A stretch of DNA of 58,147 nucleotides from Candidatus Eisenbacteria bacterium (lineage in GTDB: Bacteria > Eisenbacteria > RBG-16-71-46 > SZUA-252): contig VBOZ01000030.1 in NCBI GenBank assembly GCA_005893305.1, positions 1 through 58,147 on the forward strand. The letters run 5' to 3'. Each line of letters begins with the position of its first letter. Within the stretch, counting starts at the first letter, position 1. A program made the position numbers and the translations under genes. Below are positions 21,281 to 32,406 of the stretch, in pieces. Below the pieces are notes generated by a model. That model was not told the DNA's origin, did no database searches, and saw only the letters and a list, made by a program, of their open reading frames with translations.

Positions 21281-21924
21281 ATAGGGCCCTGTTGGCCGTG
21301 ATCCTTGTCGCCGGGGTCGCGACGCTTGGCTTCATCGGGAGCGTGCTCTGGCGGGTCTTCCGGCCGGTCAGATTCCACTTGGACGCCGTTTTGGACCGCA
21401 GGCATGTGGCTCCGGATGCGGTGGAGAGGCCGCCGGCGTTGTCGGACGATGAGACCCGGGCCCTGGATCGACTGTCGAGCAGGGGATTGTCCCAACCGTA
21501 CACCGCGGCCGATATGGATTCTCTGAAAGCGATTTGGGCGGTTGTCGAGAAGAGGACAGGGAAGAATGTGTCCGAGAAGGGGGCGCGGAATTACGCCGGA
21601 GGGTTGCGCGAAGCCTATAACTACCTCGACGAATTCCAGAATTGCCTGCTCGCCTCCTGGGACTCCAGAATGCCGGTGACCACGCCCAAGCTTCTTGCCC
21701 TGAGAAAGCGGGTGGTAGAGGGCAACATGGCGCCTCGCGAAAAGGTGTCATCGGATTCGAGTTTGATCCACGAAGCCGCCACACGAACTGTGAGGAACCC
21801 CCGGACCGGCATGAGGATGCCCATGCCTCGTGAAGGCATCGTCCGGATGCTGCTTCGCATCGAGCAACTACGGCGGAACGTAGACTTCCTGGACAGCGCT
21901 CTCGCGGCAACGCCGACCAGATAG
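21277..21924 (+). CDS. Hypothetical protein, single N-terminal membrane anchor
   Basis: 215 residues starting at GTG in the dapB stop. One hydrophobic segment (LLAVILVAGVATLGFIGSVLW) is followed by a hydrophilic, probably helical domain. I do not recognise the family. Noticeable features are the short motif RNYAGGLREAYNYLDEFQNC and a Met/Pro/Arg patch (RTGMRMPMPREG). Its third codon positions are less GC-rich than those of dapB and proS on either side, which could mean a more recent arrival or relaxed constraint. Real coding is supported by the coupled start and the open frame, not by homology. Confidence 0.6.
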   Translation: MNRALLAVILVAGVATLGFIGSVLWRVFRPVRFHLDAVLDRRHVAPDAVERPPALSDDETRALDRLSSRGLSQPYTAADMDSLKAIWAVVEKRTGKNVSEKGARNYAGGLREAYNYLDEFQNCLLASWDSRMPVTTPKLLALRKRVVEGNMAPREKVSSDSSLIHEAATRTVRNPRTGMRMPMPREGIVRMLLRIEQLRRNVDFLDSALAATPTR

Positions 21925-21934
21925 GCGTTGCTCT

Positions 21935-23665
21935 ATGCGTTTCTCGCAGGCATTCATCCCCACGCTCAAGGAAGATCCGGCCGACGCCGAGCTCGTCAGC
22001 CACAAGCTGATGATCCGGGCGGGGCTTCTCCGCAAGCTCGCTGCGGGGATCTACAGCCTGCTGCCGCTCGGTTGGCGTGTGACGCGGAAGGTCGCGCAGG
22101 TGATCCGCGAGGAGATGGATCGCGCGGGATGCCAGGAGCTCAACCTGCCGATCCTCATGCCGGCGGAGCTCTGGATGGAGACGGGGCGGTGGGAGAAATA
22201 CGGCCCCGAGCTCTTCCGCATCCGCGACCGGCACCAGCGCGACTTCGTCCTCGGCCCGACGCACGAGGAGGCGATCACCGACCTCGTGCGGAACCACGTC
22301 CGCTCGTACCGCGACCTCCCGATGAACCTCTATCAGATCCAAGACAAGTTCCGGGACGAGGTGCGGCCCCGGTTCGGGGTCATGCGCGCCCGGGAATTCT
22401 CCATGAAGGACGGCTACAGCTTCCACGCGGACGACGCGTCGCTCGCCGAGGGGTACGAGCGGATGCGCCAGGCCTACACGGCCGTCTTCCGGCGCTGCGG
22501 CCTAGCGTTCGTCGTCGTGGAAGCGGACTCCGGCGCGATCGGAGGCGATGTGAACCACGAGTTCATGGTCACCGCGGATTCCGGCGAGTCGCAGATCTTC
22601 TCGTCGGCCTGCGGGTACGCGGCCTCCTCGGACAGCGCGAAGTACGCGATGCCCAAGCCAGCCACGGAGCCGGAAGGGAAGCTGGAACCGAAAGAGACGC
22701 CCGGTAAGAAGTCGGTCGAGGACGTTGCGGCGTTCCTGGGCGTCGCCTCCGACCGTCTCCTCAAGTCGCTCGTCGTCTTCGCGGGGAGCGAGCCGGTGCT
22801 CGCCGTCGTTCCCGGCGATCGGGACCTGAACGAGGCGAAGCTCGCACGGTATCTCGGGGGAGTGCCCATCCGCCTCGCCACAGGGACCGAGATCGAGCAG
22901 CTCACGGGCGGGGCGCTCGGCTTCACGGGGCCGGTTGGAATCGAGGCCAAGATCCGGACGATCTTGGATGAGGCGATCGCGGAAGGACGTAACTACGTCA
23001 CCGGCGGGAACAAACAGGACGTGCACCTCTTGAACGTGAGGGTCGGCCGCGACGTGAAGGGCAAGGAGCGGGCCGATCTTGGGACGGCGCGCGCCGGCGA
23101 TCGATGCCCGCGCTGCGGGGACGAGATGCGGGTCAGCCGCGGAATCGAGGTCGGTCACGTGTTCAAGCTCGGCACGCGGTATTCCGAGCCGATGGGGGCG
23201 AAATACCTCGACGCGGCGGGGGCGGAGCGGACGATCACGATGGGGACGTACGGAATCGGCGTCACGCGGACGGTCGCCGCGGTGATCGAGCAGCTCCACG
23301 ACGACAATGGGATCGTCTGGCCGTTTTCGATCGCGCCGTTCGCGGTCCACGTGGTCGCGGTGAATCTGAAAGACGAGCCCACCCGCACCACCGCGGAATC
23401 GATCTACGAAGGGCTGTCGGAGCGGGGGATCGAGGTGCTCTACGACGACCGGGATGAGCGGCCGGGCACCAAGTTCAAGGACGCCGACCTTCTCGGCATG
23501 CCGCTCCGGGTGACCGTGGGCGAGAAGGGCCTCAAGGACGGGATCGTCGAGCTGAGGGACCGGCGCAGCGGGGAGGTCGAGCGCGTGCCGGTCGGCGAGG
23601 CGGTGGAGCGGTGCGAGCGCCGCGTGAAGGAAGAGCTTAAGAAGCTTTCTTCCCAGCCCGGTTGA
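21935..23665 (+). CDS. proS: Prolyl-tRNA synthetase (bacterial type, with editing insertion)
   Basis: Charges tRNA-Pro. 576 residues. Class II core: motif 1 around AGIYSLLPLGWRVTRKV, motif 2 FRDEVRPRFGVMRAREFSMKDGYSF, motif 3 MGTYGIGVTRTVAA, and the C-terminal anticodon-binding domain (YDDRDERPGTKFKDADLLG). A YbaK-like editing domain is inserted between motifs 2 and 3 (SVEDVAAFLGV ... LNEAKLARYLGG), so it can clear mischarged Ala-tRNA. No clear ribosome-binding site precedes ATG 21935. Its 3' end overlaps the convergent rpsT gene by 29 bases. Confidence 0.97.
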   Translation: MRFSQAFIPTLKEDPADAELVSHKLMIRAGLLRKLAAGIYSLLPLGWRVTRKVAQVIREEMDRAGCQELNLPILMPAELWMETGRWEKYGPELFRIRDRHQRDFVLGPTHEEAITDLVRNHVRSYRDLPMNLYQIQDKFRDEVRPRFGVMRAREFSMKDGYSFHADDASLAEGYERMRQAYTAVFRRCGLAFVVVEADSGAIGGDVNHEFMVTADSGESQIFSSACGYAASSDSAKYAMPKPATEPEGKLEPKETPGKKSVEDVAAFLGVASDRLLKSLVVFAGSEPVLAVVPGDRDLNEAKLARYLGGVPIRLATGTEIEQLTGGALGFTGPVGIEAKIRTILDEAIAEGRNYVTGGNKQDVHLLNVRVGRDVKGKERADLGTARAGDRCPRCGDEMRVSRGIEVGHVFKLGTRYSEPMGAKYLDAAGAERTITMGTYGIGVTRTVAAVIEQLHDDNGIVWPFSIAPFAVHVVAVNLKDEPTRTTAESIYEGLSERGIEVLYDDRDERPGTKFKDADLLGMPLRVTVGEKGLKDGIVELRDRRSGEVERVPVGEAVERCERRVKEELKKLSSQPG

Positions 23666-23894
23666 TCATCAGCGCGAGGCGGGACTTCCTCCGATTCGCG
23701 ACCGCCTTCGGGATCACGCCCTTCCGAACGGCCCGGTCGAGCTTGGAAACCGTGAGCCTTGCAACCTCTTTATCGGCGGGCTTTTCCTGGGCTTTCTTAA
23801 GCAGACTCTTAATCTCCGACTTGATCGATGTGTTCCGGATCCGGTCGCGCTTGGCGGTGCGGATCCGTTTGATCGCTGACTTGTGATGCGGCAT
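23637..23894 (-). CDS. rpsT: Small ribosomal subunit protein bS20
   Basis: 85 residues, very basic, starting MPHHKSAIKRIRTAKRDRIR, the classic bS20 N-terminus; binds 16S rRNA in the 30S subunit. GGAGGAA lies four bases before the ATG, a near-perfect ribosome-binding site. It is transcribed against proS and overlaps its tail, and is divergent from uvrC. Not linked to holA/leuS as in some other bacteria. Confidence 0.97.
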   Translation of the reverse strand: MPHHKSAIKRIRTAKRDRIRNTSIKSEIKSLLKKAQEKPADKEVARLTVSKLDRAVRKGVIPKAVANRRKSRLALMINRAGKKAS

Positions 23895-23938
23895 TCATTC
23901 CTCCGGAAAGGGTTGAGGACACGCCATCGAAGTCCGTT

Positions 23939-23967
23939 AGGCTAGAGGACTTCCGCCCTCCTGTCAA
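23939..23967 (-). promoter_or_regulatory. Sigma-70-type promoter of rpsT
   Basis: On the - strand: TTGACA (23967-23962), 17-base spacer, TAGCCT (23944-23939). The start point would fall about 40 bases before the rpsT ATG, leaving room for its ribosome-binding site. It faces away from, and partly overlaps, the uvrC promoter region. Confidence 0.7.
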
Positions 23968-23986
23968 GGGAGCCGGGCCCGCGTGA

Positions 23987-23992
23987 TATAAT
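23987..23992 (+). promoter_or_regulatory. Perfect -10 box placing uvrC on a leaderless mRNA
   Basis: TATAAT at 23987-23992 with the extended-type TG at 23984-23985. Only six bases separate it from the uvrC ATG (23999), so the expected transcription start is the start codon itself, and no ribosome-binding site exists. The -35 region is weak on this strand (TGTCAA, 19 bases upstream, is the reverse of the rpsT -35 box). Confidence 0.6.
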
Positions 23993-23998
23993 GCCGCG

Positions 23999-25891
23999 AT
24001 GCCATCGCGCTCCTCAAATCAGCGCGGCGACGCTCCTCCCCCTCTCCAATCCGACGATCCGGTCTCGATCGACCTGAAGCGCGCGATCGCGGCCCTCCCG
24101 GCCCAGCCCGGCGTCTACCTGTTCCGGGACCAGCGGGGGGATCTTCTCTACGTCGGAAAGGCGAAGCGGCTGGATCAGCGGGTCCGCTCCCACTTCCAAG
24201 ACCCCGCCGCCATCGGTGCCAAGCAGGTCGCCCTCATCCGCCGCGTCGCGAACGTCGAGTTCATCGCGGTCGACTCGGAGATCGACGCGCTCATTCTAGA
24301 GTCGACGCTCGTTCGGGAGCAGCAGCCCCCGTACAACATCCACCTCAAGGACGACAAACGGTATCCCTACATCCGCGTCTCGTGGCAGGAGCCGTATCCC
24401 CGGCTCTCGATCGTCCGCCGCGTGGAGAAGGACGGGGCACGGTACTTCGGCCCCTACACCGAGGTGAAGGAGCTGCGCCAGCTCCTCCGAATGACCCAGA
24501 CGATCTTTCCCATGCGGTCGTGCTCCGACATCGACGCCCACATCGCCGCGCGGCGCGAATGCCTCGAGTTCCACATCGGCCACTGCACCGGGCCCTGCAT
24601 CGCGGCCCAGTCGCACCAGGAATATCGCGCGATGGTGGACCAGTTCTGCGAGTTTCTCGCGGGGCGCCGTGAGGAGGTCGTCGGGAAGCTCCGCGGGTGG
24701 TTGAGCGAGGCGTCGGAGCGCCGTGAATACGAGCGAGCGGCGAAGCTGCGCGATCAAGTGCGGCGGCTGGAATCGGTGCTCGCGCGCCAGCGGATGGTGG
24801 ACGTGAGCGGCTCTTCGGTGGACGTGCTGGGACTCGCGCGGCAGGGAGAACGCTGTGCCGTCGTGGTGCTGCGCGTGCGGGAGAGAAGGGTCGTGGCGCG
24901 TGAAGTGCGGTGGCTGCGCGGGGGCGCCGCCGCCGGGGAAGCCGATCTCCTTCGCGCCTACGTGACCCTGGCGTACACCAGCGCGGCGTCGATCCCCGAG
25001 ACCCTGGTGGTGGAGACCGATCCGGAGGAAGCGGAGCTGGTTCGGGCGTTTCTCTCCAAAGTCGCGGAGTCGCCGGTGCGCGTGCGCCAGCCCCGCGACG
25101 CCGCGGAGCGCGCGCTGCTGCGTACCGCGCGGCGGAACGCGGCCATCCTCGTCTCCCGCGGACGGGAGAGCAAGGGGCGGGCCTTGGAGGGAATCGCGGC
25201 CGACGAGGCACTCGAGCTCCAACGCACGCTCCACCTCGAGCGGATGCCCCGGCGGATCCGCTGCTTCGATGTGTCGCAGCTCTTCGGAACCCACGTCGTA
25301 GCGTCCATGGTGACGTTCGTGGACGGGCAGCCGGCGAAGAACGAATACCGGCGCTACCGGATCCGGACCGTCGAGGGCCAGGACGACTTCGCGTCGATCG
25401 CGGAGGCGGTCGCGAGGCACGCGGTCCGCGTGCGCGAAGGGGAGATTGCACCCGCGGACCTGGTGCTGATCGATGGGGGAATGGGGCAGCTCCACGCGGC
25501 CACCCAGGCCGCGGCGGGCTCTCCCCTGGCCAACGTGCCCTTCGTCGGGCTCGCGAAGCGTCTCGAGGAGATCGTTCAAGTGGGGACCGAGCCGCTCCGG
25601 CTTTCGCGTCGGTCGCCCGCGCTCAAGCTCCTCCAGCGGATTCGCGACGAGGCCCACCGATTCGCGATCACGTATCACCGGTCGCTCCGCGGCCGGGCCG
25701 CCCGCACGTCCACCCTCGAGCGCGTCCCGGGCCTGGGGCCGAAGCGGCGCGCGCTCCTCCTGCGCCAGTTCGGCTCGGTGGCGCGGCTCAAGCGCCAGCC
25801 GCTCGGCACCATCGCGGCGGTGCCCGGGATCGGGGAGCGGATGGCGGCGCGCATCCTCGAGGTGGTGGGCGCGAGCGGGGGCGCGGAATGA
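23999..25891 (+). CDS. uvrC: Excinuclease ABC subunit C
   Basis: Makes both incisions in nucleotide excision repair with UvrAB. 630 residues. Domains in order: GIY-YIG nuclease ([22 protein letters not shown]), a Cys-containing linker ([13 protein letters not shown]), the UVR helix-pair ([20 protein letters not shown]), the RNase-H-like nuclease ([19 protein letters not shown] ... [10 protein letters not shown]), and tandem helix-hairpin-helix motifs at the end ([31 protein letters not shown]). ATG 23999 fits the -10 box seven bases ahead. The stop overlaps ogt as ATGA, giving a DNA-repair/recombination operon uvrC-ogt-xerD. Confidence 0.97.
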   Translation: MPSRSSNQRGDAPPPLQSDDPVSIDLKRAIAALPAQPGVYLFRDQRGDLLYVGKAKRLDQRVRSHFQDPAAIGAKQVALIRRVANVEFIAVDSEIDALILESTLVREQQPPYNIHLKDDKRYPYIRVSWQEPYPRLSIVRRVEKDGARYFGPYTEVKELRQLLRMTQTIFPMRSCSDIDAHIAARRECLEFHIGHCTGPCIAAQSHQEYRAMVDQFCEFLAGRREEVVGKLRGWLSEASERREYERAAKLRDQVRRLESVLARQRMVDVSGSSVDVLGLARQGERCAVVVLRVRERRVVAREVRWLRGGAAAGEADLLRAYVTLAYTSAASIPETLVVETDPEEAELVRAFLSKVAESPVRVRQPRDAAERALLRTARRNAAILVSRGRESKGRALEGIAADEALELQRTLHLERMPRRIRCFDVSQLFGTHVVASMVTFVDGQPAKNEYRRYRIRTVEGQDDFASIAEAVARHAVRVREGEIAPADLVLIDGGMGQLHAATQAAAGSPLANVPFVGLAKRLEEIVQVGTEPLRLSRRSPALKLLQRIRDEAHRFAITYHRSLRGRAARTSTLERVPGLGPKRRALLLRQFGSVARLKRQPLGTIAAVPGIGERMAARILEVVGASGGAE

Positions 25892-26496
25892 AATCGAAGG
25901 GTGCTCGGGAAGCGAAATCGAAGCGTGCCAGCGAGAAGAAAGCGAAGGCGAAGCGCGAGGAGGTGGCCCAGGCGACGATCCGGGCGCCGCTGGGCAAGGT
26001 CTGGGTGCTCGCGACGGAGTCGGGTCTACGCGAGATCCGTCTCTCGAGCCGGGAAGCCCCGACGCGCGCCGAGATGCGCTCCAAGGGGTGGAAGCTGATC
26101 CGTCGTCCGCGATGGACCGATCCGGTGCGCCGTCTGATCGAGGGCTACTTGACCGGGACCGAGCGGCGTCTCGAAATCCCGCTCGATCTCGGGGCGGGCA
26201 CGCCCTTTCAGCGCCGCGTTTGGGAAGCGGCCCGAAAGATCCCGTATGGAACCGCGGCTTCCTACGTGGACCTGGCGCGCCTGGCCGGCTACCCGCGCGC
26301 GTCCCGCGCGGTGGGGAACGCCCTGGGGGCCAACCCGGTCCCGATCGTCGTCCCCTGCCACCGCGTCATTCACGCCGATCGATCGATCGGCGGGTTTTCA
26401 TCAGGACTCACCTGGAAGCGGTTCCTCCTCGAGCTGGAGCGCGGTCAGCTGGAGCTTCCCATGAAGCCCCGCCGGCGGTTTCTCTTCAAGCGATGA
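25888..26496 (+). CDS. ogt: Methylated-DNA-[protein]-cysteine S-methyltransferase with Lys-rich N-terminus
   Basis: Suicide repair of O6-alkylguanine. 202 residues from ATG 25888 (ATGA overlap with uvrC). The first ~30 residues are Lys/Ala/Glu-rich ([20 protein letters not shown]). The helix-turn-helix and active-site core follow: [42 protein letters not shown] with acceptor Cys157, and FLLELE. The stop overlaps xerD as ATGA. Ogt and Ada C-domains cannot be separated by sequence alone; the lack of an Ada N-terminal domain favours Ogt. Confidence 0.92.
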   Translation: MKSKGAREAKSKRASEKKAKAKREEVAQATIRAPLGKVWVLATESGLREIRLSSREAPTRAEMRSKGWKLIRRPRWTDPVRRLIEGYLTGTERRLEIPLDLGAGTPFQRRVWEAARKIPYGTAASYVDLARLAGYPRASRAVGNALGANPVPIVVPCHRVIHADRSIGGFSSGLTWKRFLLELERGQLELPMKPRRRFLFKR

Positions 26497-27422
26497 GGCG
26501 TCCCCCTGGTGAAACGGTGGAGCGCGTCCGCCCAAAGAGCGTGCTGGGCATCCACGCCGCGCGTTTTCGAGACCACCTCTCTCTGGAGCGCCGTCTGAGC
26601 GAGAACACCGTGCGCGCCTACGTCTGCGATCTCGAGCAGTACGATCGATTTCTCGTCGGAAGGCGGATCTCGGAGATCGCCTCCATCCGGCCGCGCGACG
26701 TGGAGGATTACGCGGCTGCCGCCGGGTGGGCCGCCTCCACCGTCGCCAGGAAGATCGCCGCGCTCCGCTCCTTTCACGAATTTCTCCGGCGGCGGGGAAT
26801 CGCGGAGCAGAATCCCGCGCAGCAGGTCGCGTCGCCGCGCCGGACGCGGCCGCTCCCCGACGTGCTCGACACGCGGCAGGTGGAGGCGCTCTTGGCGGCT
26901 CCGCGCGGCGAGGCCCCGGCCGCGGCGCGCGATCGGGCCCTCCTCGAGGTGGCCTATGCGACGGGACTTCGCGCCACCGAGCTGGTCCGACTGCGGCTCG
27001 AGGAGATCGACCTGGAGGAGCGGCTGATCCGGTGCACGGGGAAGCGGTCGCGGGAGCGGATCGTCCCCTACGGCGGCAAGGCGCACGGGGCGCTCGTCCG
27101 GTATCTGGAGGGGGCGCGCCCGCTCTTCCTCAGGGATCGAAGCGAGCGGGCGGTCTTCCTGACGCGATTGGGACGTTGCTTCACCCGGATGGGGTACTGG
27201 AAGCTGCTGCGCGGGTACGCCCGCGCAGCGGGGATTGATCAACCGGTCTCTCCGCACACGCTCCGGCATTCCTGCGCCACGCACCTTCTCGAGGGCGGGT
27301 GCGATCTGAGGGTGGTCCAGGAGATCCTGGGACACCGCTCGATCGAGACGACCCAGATCTACACGCATTTGGACCGGAGCTATCTCCGGGAAGTTCACTC
27401 GCGCTTTCACCCCAGGGCCTGA
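26493..27422 (+). CDS. xerD: Tyrosine recombinase XerD
   Basis: Partner of XerC in dimer resolution. 309 residues from ATG 26493, coupled to ogt. N-terminal core-binding domain [30 protein letters not shown]; catalytic residues in [13 protein letters not shown] (Arg), [13 protein letters not shown] (Lys), [17 protein letters not shown] and [16 protein letters not shown] (His, Arg, His, Tyr). More similar in feel to XerD (site-specific recombinase lead-in [18 protein letters not shown]) than the topA-linked copy. Presence in a repair operon is consistent with a chromosomal, not phage, recombinase. Confidence 0.88.
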   Translation: MRRPPGETVERVRPKSVLGIHAARFRDHLSLERRLSENTVRAYVCDLEQYDRFLVGRRISEIASIRPRDVEDYAAAAGWAASTVARKIAALRSFHEFLRRRGIAEQNPAQQVASPRRTRPLPDVLDTRQVEALLAAPRGEAPAAARDRALLEVAYATGLRATELVRLRLEEIDLEERLIRCTGKRSRERIVPYGGKAHGALVRYLEGARPLFLRDRSERAVFLTRLGRCFTRMGYWKLLRGYARAAGIDQPVSPHTLRHSCATHLLEGGCDLRVVQEILGHRSIETTQIYTHLDRSYLREVHSRFHPRA

Positions 27423-27449
27423 GCCCGAAGCCGGAATGCGGAGGAATTC

Positions 27450-28166
27450 ATGATGGTGGAAGGGGCTCTCGTCGTAGCGCGCTTGCGCGCCGGCGCGCTG
27501 CTGCTTGGCGCGCTGGCCGTGCTGATTCCGTGCGCTGCGCATGCGGAAGCGGGCGGCTCTCCAGGCCCTCGCCGCGACTGGCTCGCCCTCGAGTCGGACG
27601 CCTACCAGCCGGCCCCGGTCACGCCGGAGCGAAAACCGCTCCTGCGCCGGCAACGACCGAACACGATCAGCCTCGGAATCCAGGGGTCCTACGGAGTGGT
27701 CCGCGGGACGTCGCGCCTCTCGGACGGCTTCAACAGCGGGCCGGGATACGCGTTTCGCTTCCGGTACATGATCACGCCGTCGTTCGCGCTTGGGTTCTCT
27801 TTTGAAAACCAGAGGTTCAATGACCGGGGTGGTCGTCCGTCCACGACGCCCGGAGCGAGCGACAGCGTCGTCGTCATGACCACGGTATCCGCGGAGGGAG
27901 TCTTCTACATCCACCGGCAGCGGGAGGCCCACCCGTACTTTATCGCGGGGTTCGGCCATGCGAGTCCCGATATCGTCGACAAATCGCTGGGGAGCGCCCG
28001 CGCGAACGAGGGGCTCTACCTGGTCGCCGGCGCCGGCATGGAGAGCTTCGTGCGTCCGCGATTCTCCGTCGACTTCACGCTCCGCGGCTACGCGATGGTC
28101 AGCAACGTCGAGTTCACATCCTTCGCGCAGATCTGCGTGGGGATCCACCTGTACCCCGGGGACTGA
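27450..28166 (+). CDS. Outer-membrane beta-barrel family protein
   Basis: 238 residues, strong GGAGGAA site before ATG 27450. Signal peptide at the N-terminus (ALLLGALAVLIPCAAHAEA), a proline-rich linker, then alternating hydrophobic/polar strands such as ISLGIQGSYGVVRGTSR, FRFRYMITPSFALGFSFEN, LYLVAGAGMESF and VDFTLRGYAMVSNVEF, ending in a barrel-like strand. Most likely a small eight-stranded outer-membrane barrel of unknown role. It lies 27 bases after xerD and seven before the metallo-hydrolase gene, so it may be co-transcribed with either. Confidence 0.7.
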   Translation: MMVEGALVVARLRAGALLLGALAVLIPCAAHAEAGGSPGPRRDWLALESDAYQPAPVTPERKPLLRRQRPNTISLGIQGSYGVVRGTSRLSDGFNSGPGYAFRFRYMITPSFALGFSFENQRFNDRGGRPSTTPGASDSVVVMTTVSAEGVFYIHRQREAHPYFIAGFGHASPDIVDKSLGSARANEGLYLVAGAGMESFVRPRFSVDFTLRGYAMVSNVEFTSFAQICVGIHLYPGD

Positions 28167-28172
28167 TCCGGG

Positions 28173-29554
28173 ATGCGGGTGACCTTCTGGGGAGCCGCGC
28201 GCACCGTGACCGGCTCCAAGCACCTCCTGACGGGACGGTCGGGGAGCGTGCTCCTGGATTGTGGCCTCTTCCAGGGCAGGAGGGCGGAGTCGGAGGCCCG
28301 GAACCGCGCGCTTCCGTTCGCCGCCCCCGCGGTCGATGCCGTGGTCCTCTCCCACGTGCACATCGACCACTCCGGCGCCTTGCCGCTCCTCTGCAAGAGC
28401 GGGTTCGAGGGGCCGATCCACGCGACGCGGACGACGGCCGATCTCTGCGGGGTCATGCTCGCCGACGCGGCCCACATTCAGATCAAGGACGCCGAATGGC
28501 TGAACCGCCGCCGCCGCGGGAATCGCGGCCAGCTCGTGGAGCCGCTCTACGACCTGGATGACGTGGCGCGGGTCCTGACCCGGTTCGTTTCCCACGACTA
28601 CGAGCAGCCGTTCGAGCCGGTCCCGGGCCTGGGCGTGACGTTCCACGACGCGGGACACATCGCGGGCTCTGCCTCGGTCTCACTCCGGTGGCGCGAGAAC
28701 GGCTCGGACGGCTCTCTCGTCTTCACGGGCGACATGGGCCGTCCGGGACGGCCGATCCTCCGGGATCCGGTGCCGCTCCCCAAGGCCGACTACCTCATCA
28801 CGGAGGGGACCTACGGAGGGAAGCGGCATCCCGGAGAAGCGGAGCTCCGATCCTCGCTGGAGGCGGTCGTGCGGGAAGCGCTCGATCGGGCCGGGAGAAT
28901 CGTGATCCCCGCCTTCGCGCTCGGCCGCACGCAGGATGTGGTCTACGCGCTGGATCAGCTCTTCCGCGCCAAGCGGCTCCCGGAGATCCCGATCTACGTC
29001 GACAGTCCCCTCGCCGCGGACGTGCAGTCGATCGTGCGCATGCACCCCGAGGTCTTCGACGACGAGACCGCCGCGGCGATTCGCCGGGGAGACGATCCGC
29101 TCGGCCTCAGGCGCGTGACGCTGGTCCGCGATGCCGCCGATTCAATGAAGCTCAACGACAAGAAGGGGACCTTCATCACGGTCTCGGCCTCCGGTATGTG
29201 CGAAGGCGGTCGGATCCTGCATCACCTGAAGCATACGATCGAAGAGCCACGGAACACGGTCGTTATCATCGGCTACCAGGCGGACGGGACGCTGGGACGG
29301 CGGCTGGTCGAAGGAGCGCCCGAGGTGCGCATCTTCGGCGAGCTCCACCCGGTGCGCGCGAAGGTGGTCGTCCTGAACGGGTTCAGCGCCCACGCCGACC
29401 ACGACAATTTGGTCGCGCAGGCGGCCTCGTGCGGGGCGGCGAAGGGAATCGCGATCGTGCACGCCGACCTGGAGCGCGCGGAAGCGCTCCGCGACGGGCT
29501 CCCCCGCAAGGACCTCGCCCGGATTCCGCACGAGGGCGAGACGTGGGAGCTCCA

Positions 29555-29558
<4 letters not shown>
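28173..29558 (+). CDS. Beta-CASP metallo-beta-lactamase-fold RNase-like hydrolase
   Basis: 461 residues. Metal site motif HVHIDH at 61-66 (HxHxDH), GVTFHDAGHIAGSASV, GDMGRPGRP and the terminal FSAHAD histidine are those of the CPSF73/YSH1-like beta-CASP family, whose characterised bacterial members are ribonucleases. The beta-CASP part includes IPAFALGRTQDVVYALDQLF and SASGMCEGGRILHHLKH. It has no KH domain, unlike many archaeal relatives. Its stop overlaps the TTG start of the helicase gene, so nuclease and helicase are made together; RNA is the expected substrate but this is inferred from the family. Confidence 0.88.
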
Positions 29559-31535
<1,977 letters not shown>

Positions 31536-31549
<14 letters not shown>

Positions 31550-32354
31550 GCGACAGGATACGCGGAGCGAGCTTCCGGAGATTCTGGCCGCGATTCTCGA
31601 GGCGAGGGGCGCCACGGTCGCGAAGCGCGGCTCGGTCTGGGAGGCGTTGCTCCCCGCGGATCTGGAACAGAGCCTTGGGACCGACCGGGTCCGGTTGGTC
31701 GCGGCTCCCGCCGGACGTGCCGCGCGGGGAGCGGAGATGGACGCCGCGATGACCGAGCGAATCCTGCTCCTGGGCCGGTCTCACGGGTGTGTGACCCGCC
31801 TCCTCGCGCGCGTCCCGGCGCCGAAAGGGACGCCCGCTCGGGAGCGCCAATGGGTGCGACTTCACTGGCGGATCCGCTATGGCAGCGACGATCTGGCGGA
31901 CGAGCTCCTCGTCCAGCGAATCCCGGTCGGCCCCGCCGGCGGAATGAGGGCCCCGGCCGATCGCGAATTTCGGCCGCCCACGCCGGAGCAAGCCATGGCG
32001 CTTGCCGCCCCGGACCCGGAGCTGCTCGCCGCCGCTTGGATCCGCGGGCTTCGGCAGCTCGAGTCGCGCATCCGCTTCAAGCTTCGGCCCCACGAGGATC
32101 GCATGCGGCGGGAGCTCCACCGCGAGATGCGGACCCTGAGCATCCACTTCCGGTCGCTGATCGCCGAGGAGCGCTCGGGCCGCCGCCGCCGCGTCGAAGC
32201 CCGGGAAGCGGGGCGCATCCTTCAATTGAAGGAAGATTGGGAGCGAAAGCTCGCGGCGGCGGTCCGCCAGCGCGCGCTCGACACCGAGGCGCGGCTGGTC
32301 GCGGCGGCCCTTCTCTCCGTCATGCCGGAGTCTCGGGGTCAGAAGGCGGTTTGA
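31536..32354 (+). CDS. Uncharacterised helicase-partner protein
   Basis: 272 residues from ATG 31536, inside the end of the helicase gene. The N-terminal ~130 residues look like a mixed alpha/beta domain (LPEILAAILEARGATVAKRG, VWEALLPADLEQSLG, AMTERILLLGRSHGCVTRLL); the C-terminal half is charged and helical, likely coiled coil (HEDRMRRELHREMRTLSIHF, EAGRILQLKEDWERKLAAAV). The layout recalls two known situations: Bacillus YqhG, encoded next to the SNF2 helicase YqhH, and the C-terminal part of HepA-like helicases. I read it as a split or dedicated partner subunit. No function is known, and homology is by pattern only. Confidence 0.7.
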
Positions 32355-32380
32355 CAGGCAAGGAACCGCATCTGTAGACT
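32351..32380 (+). promoter_or_regulatory. Sigma-70-type promoter before the TPR membrane gene
   Basis: TTGACA (32351-32356), 18-base spacer, TAGACT (32375-32380). The -35 box overlaps the stop codon region of the previous gene. Start of transcription near 32387 leaves a short leader containing AGGAGG just before ATG 32407. Confidence 0.7.
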
Positions 32381-32406
32381 AGGGAACTGACCCGTACAGG
32401 AGGACC

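Noticed and set aside
16577-27422. Two tyrosine recombinases considered as phage or integron integrases
   Set aside because: Both sit in housekeeping operons (topA, uvrC-ogt), have XerC/XerD length and motifs, and no phage genes or attachment repeats are nearby.
26445-28658. 737-codon - strand open frame opposite xerD, the barrel gene and the metallo-hydrolase
   Set aside because: Spans three well-supported + strand genes; no motif or start signal.
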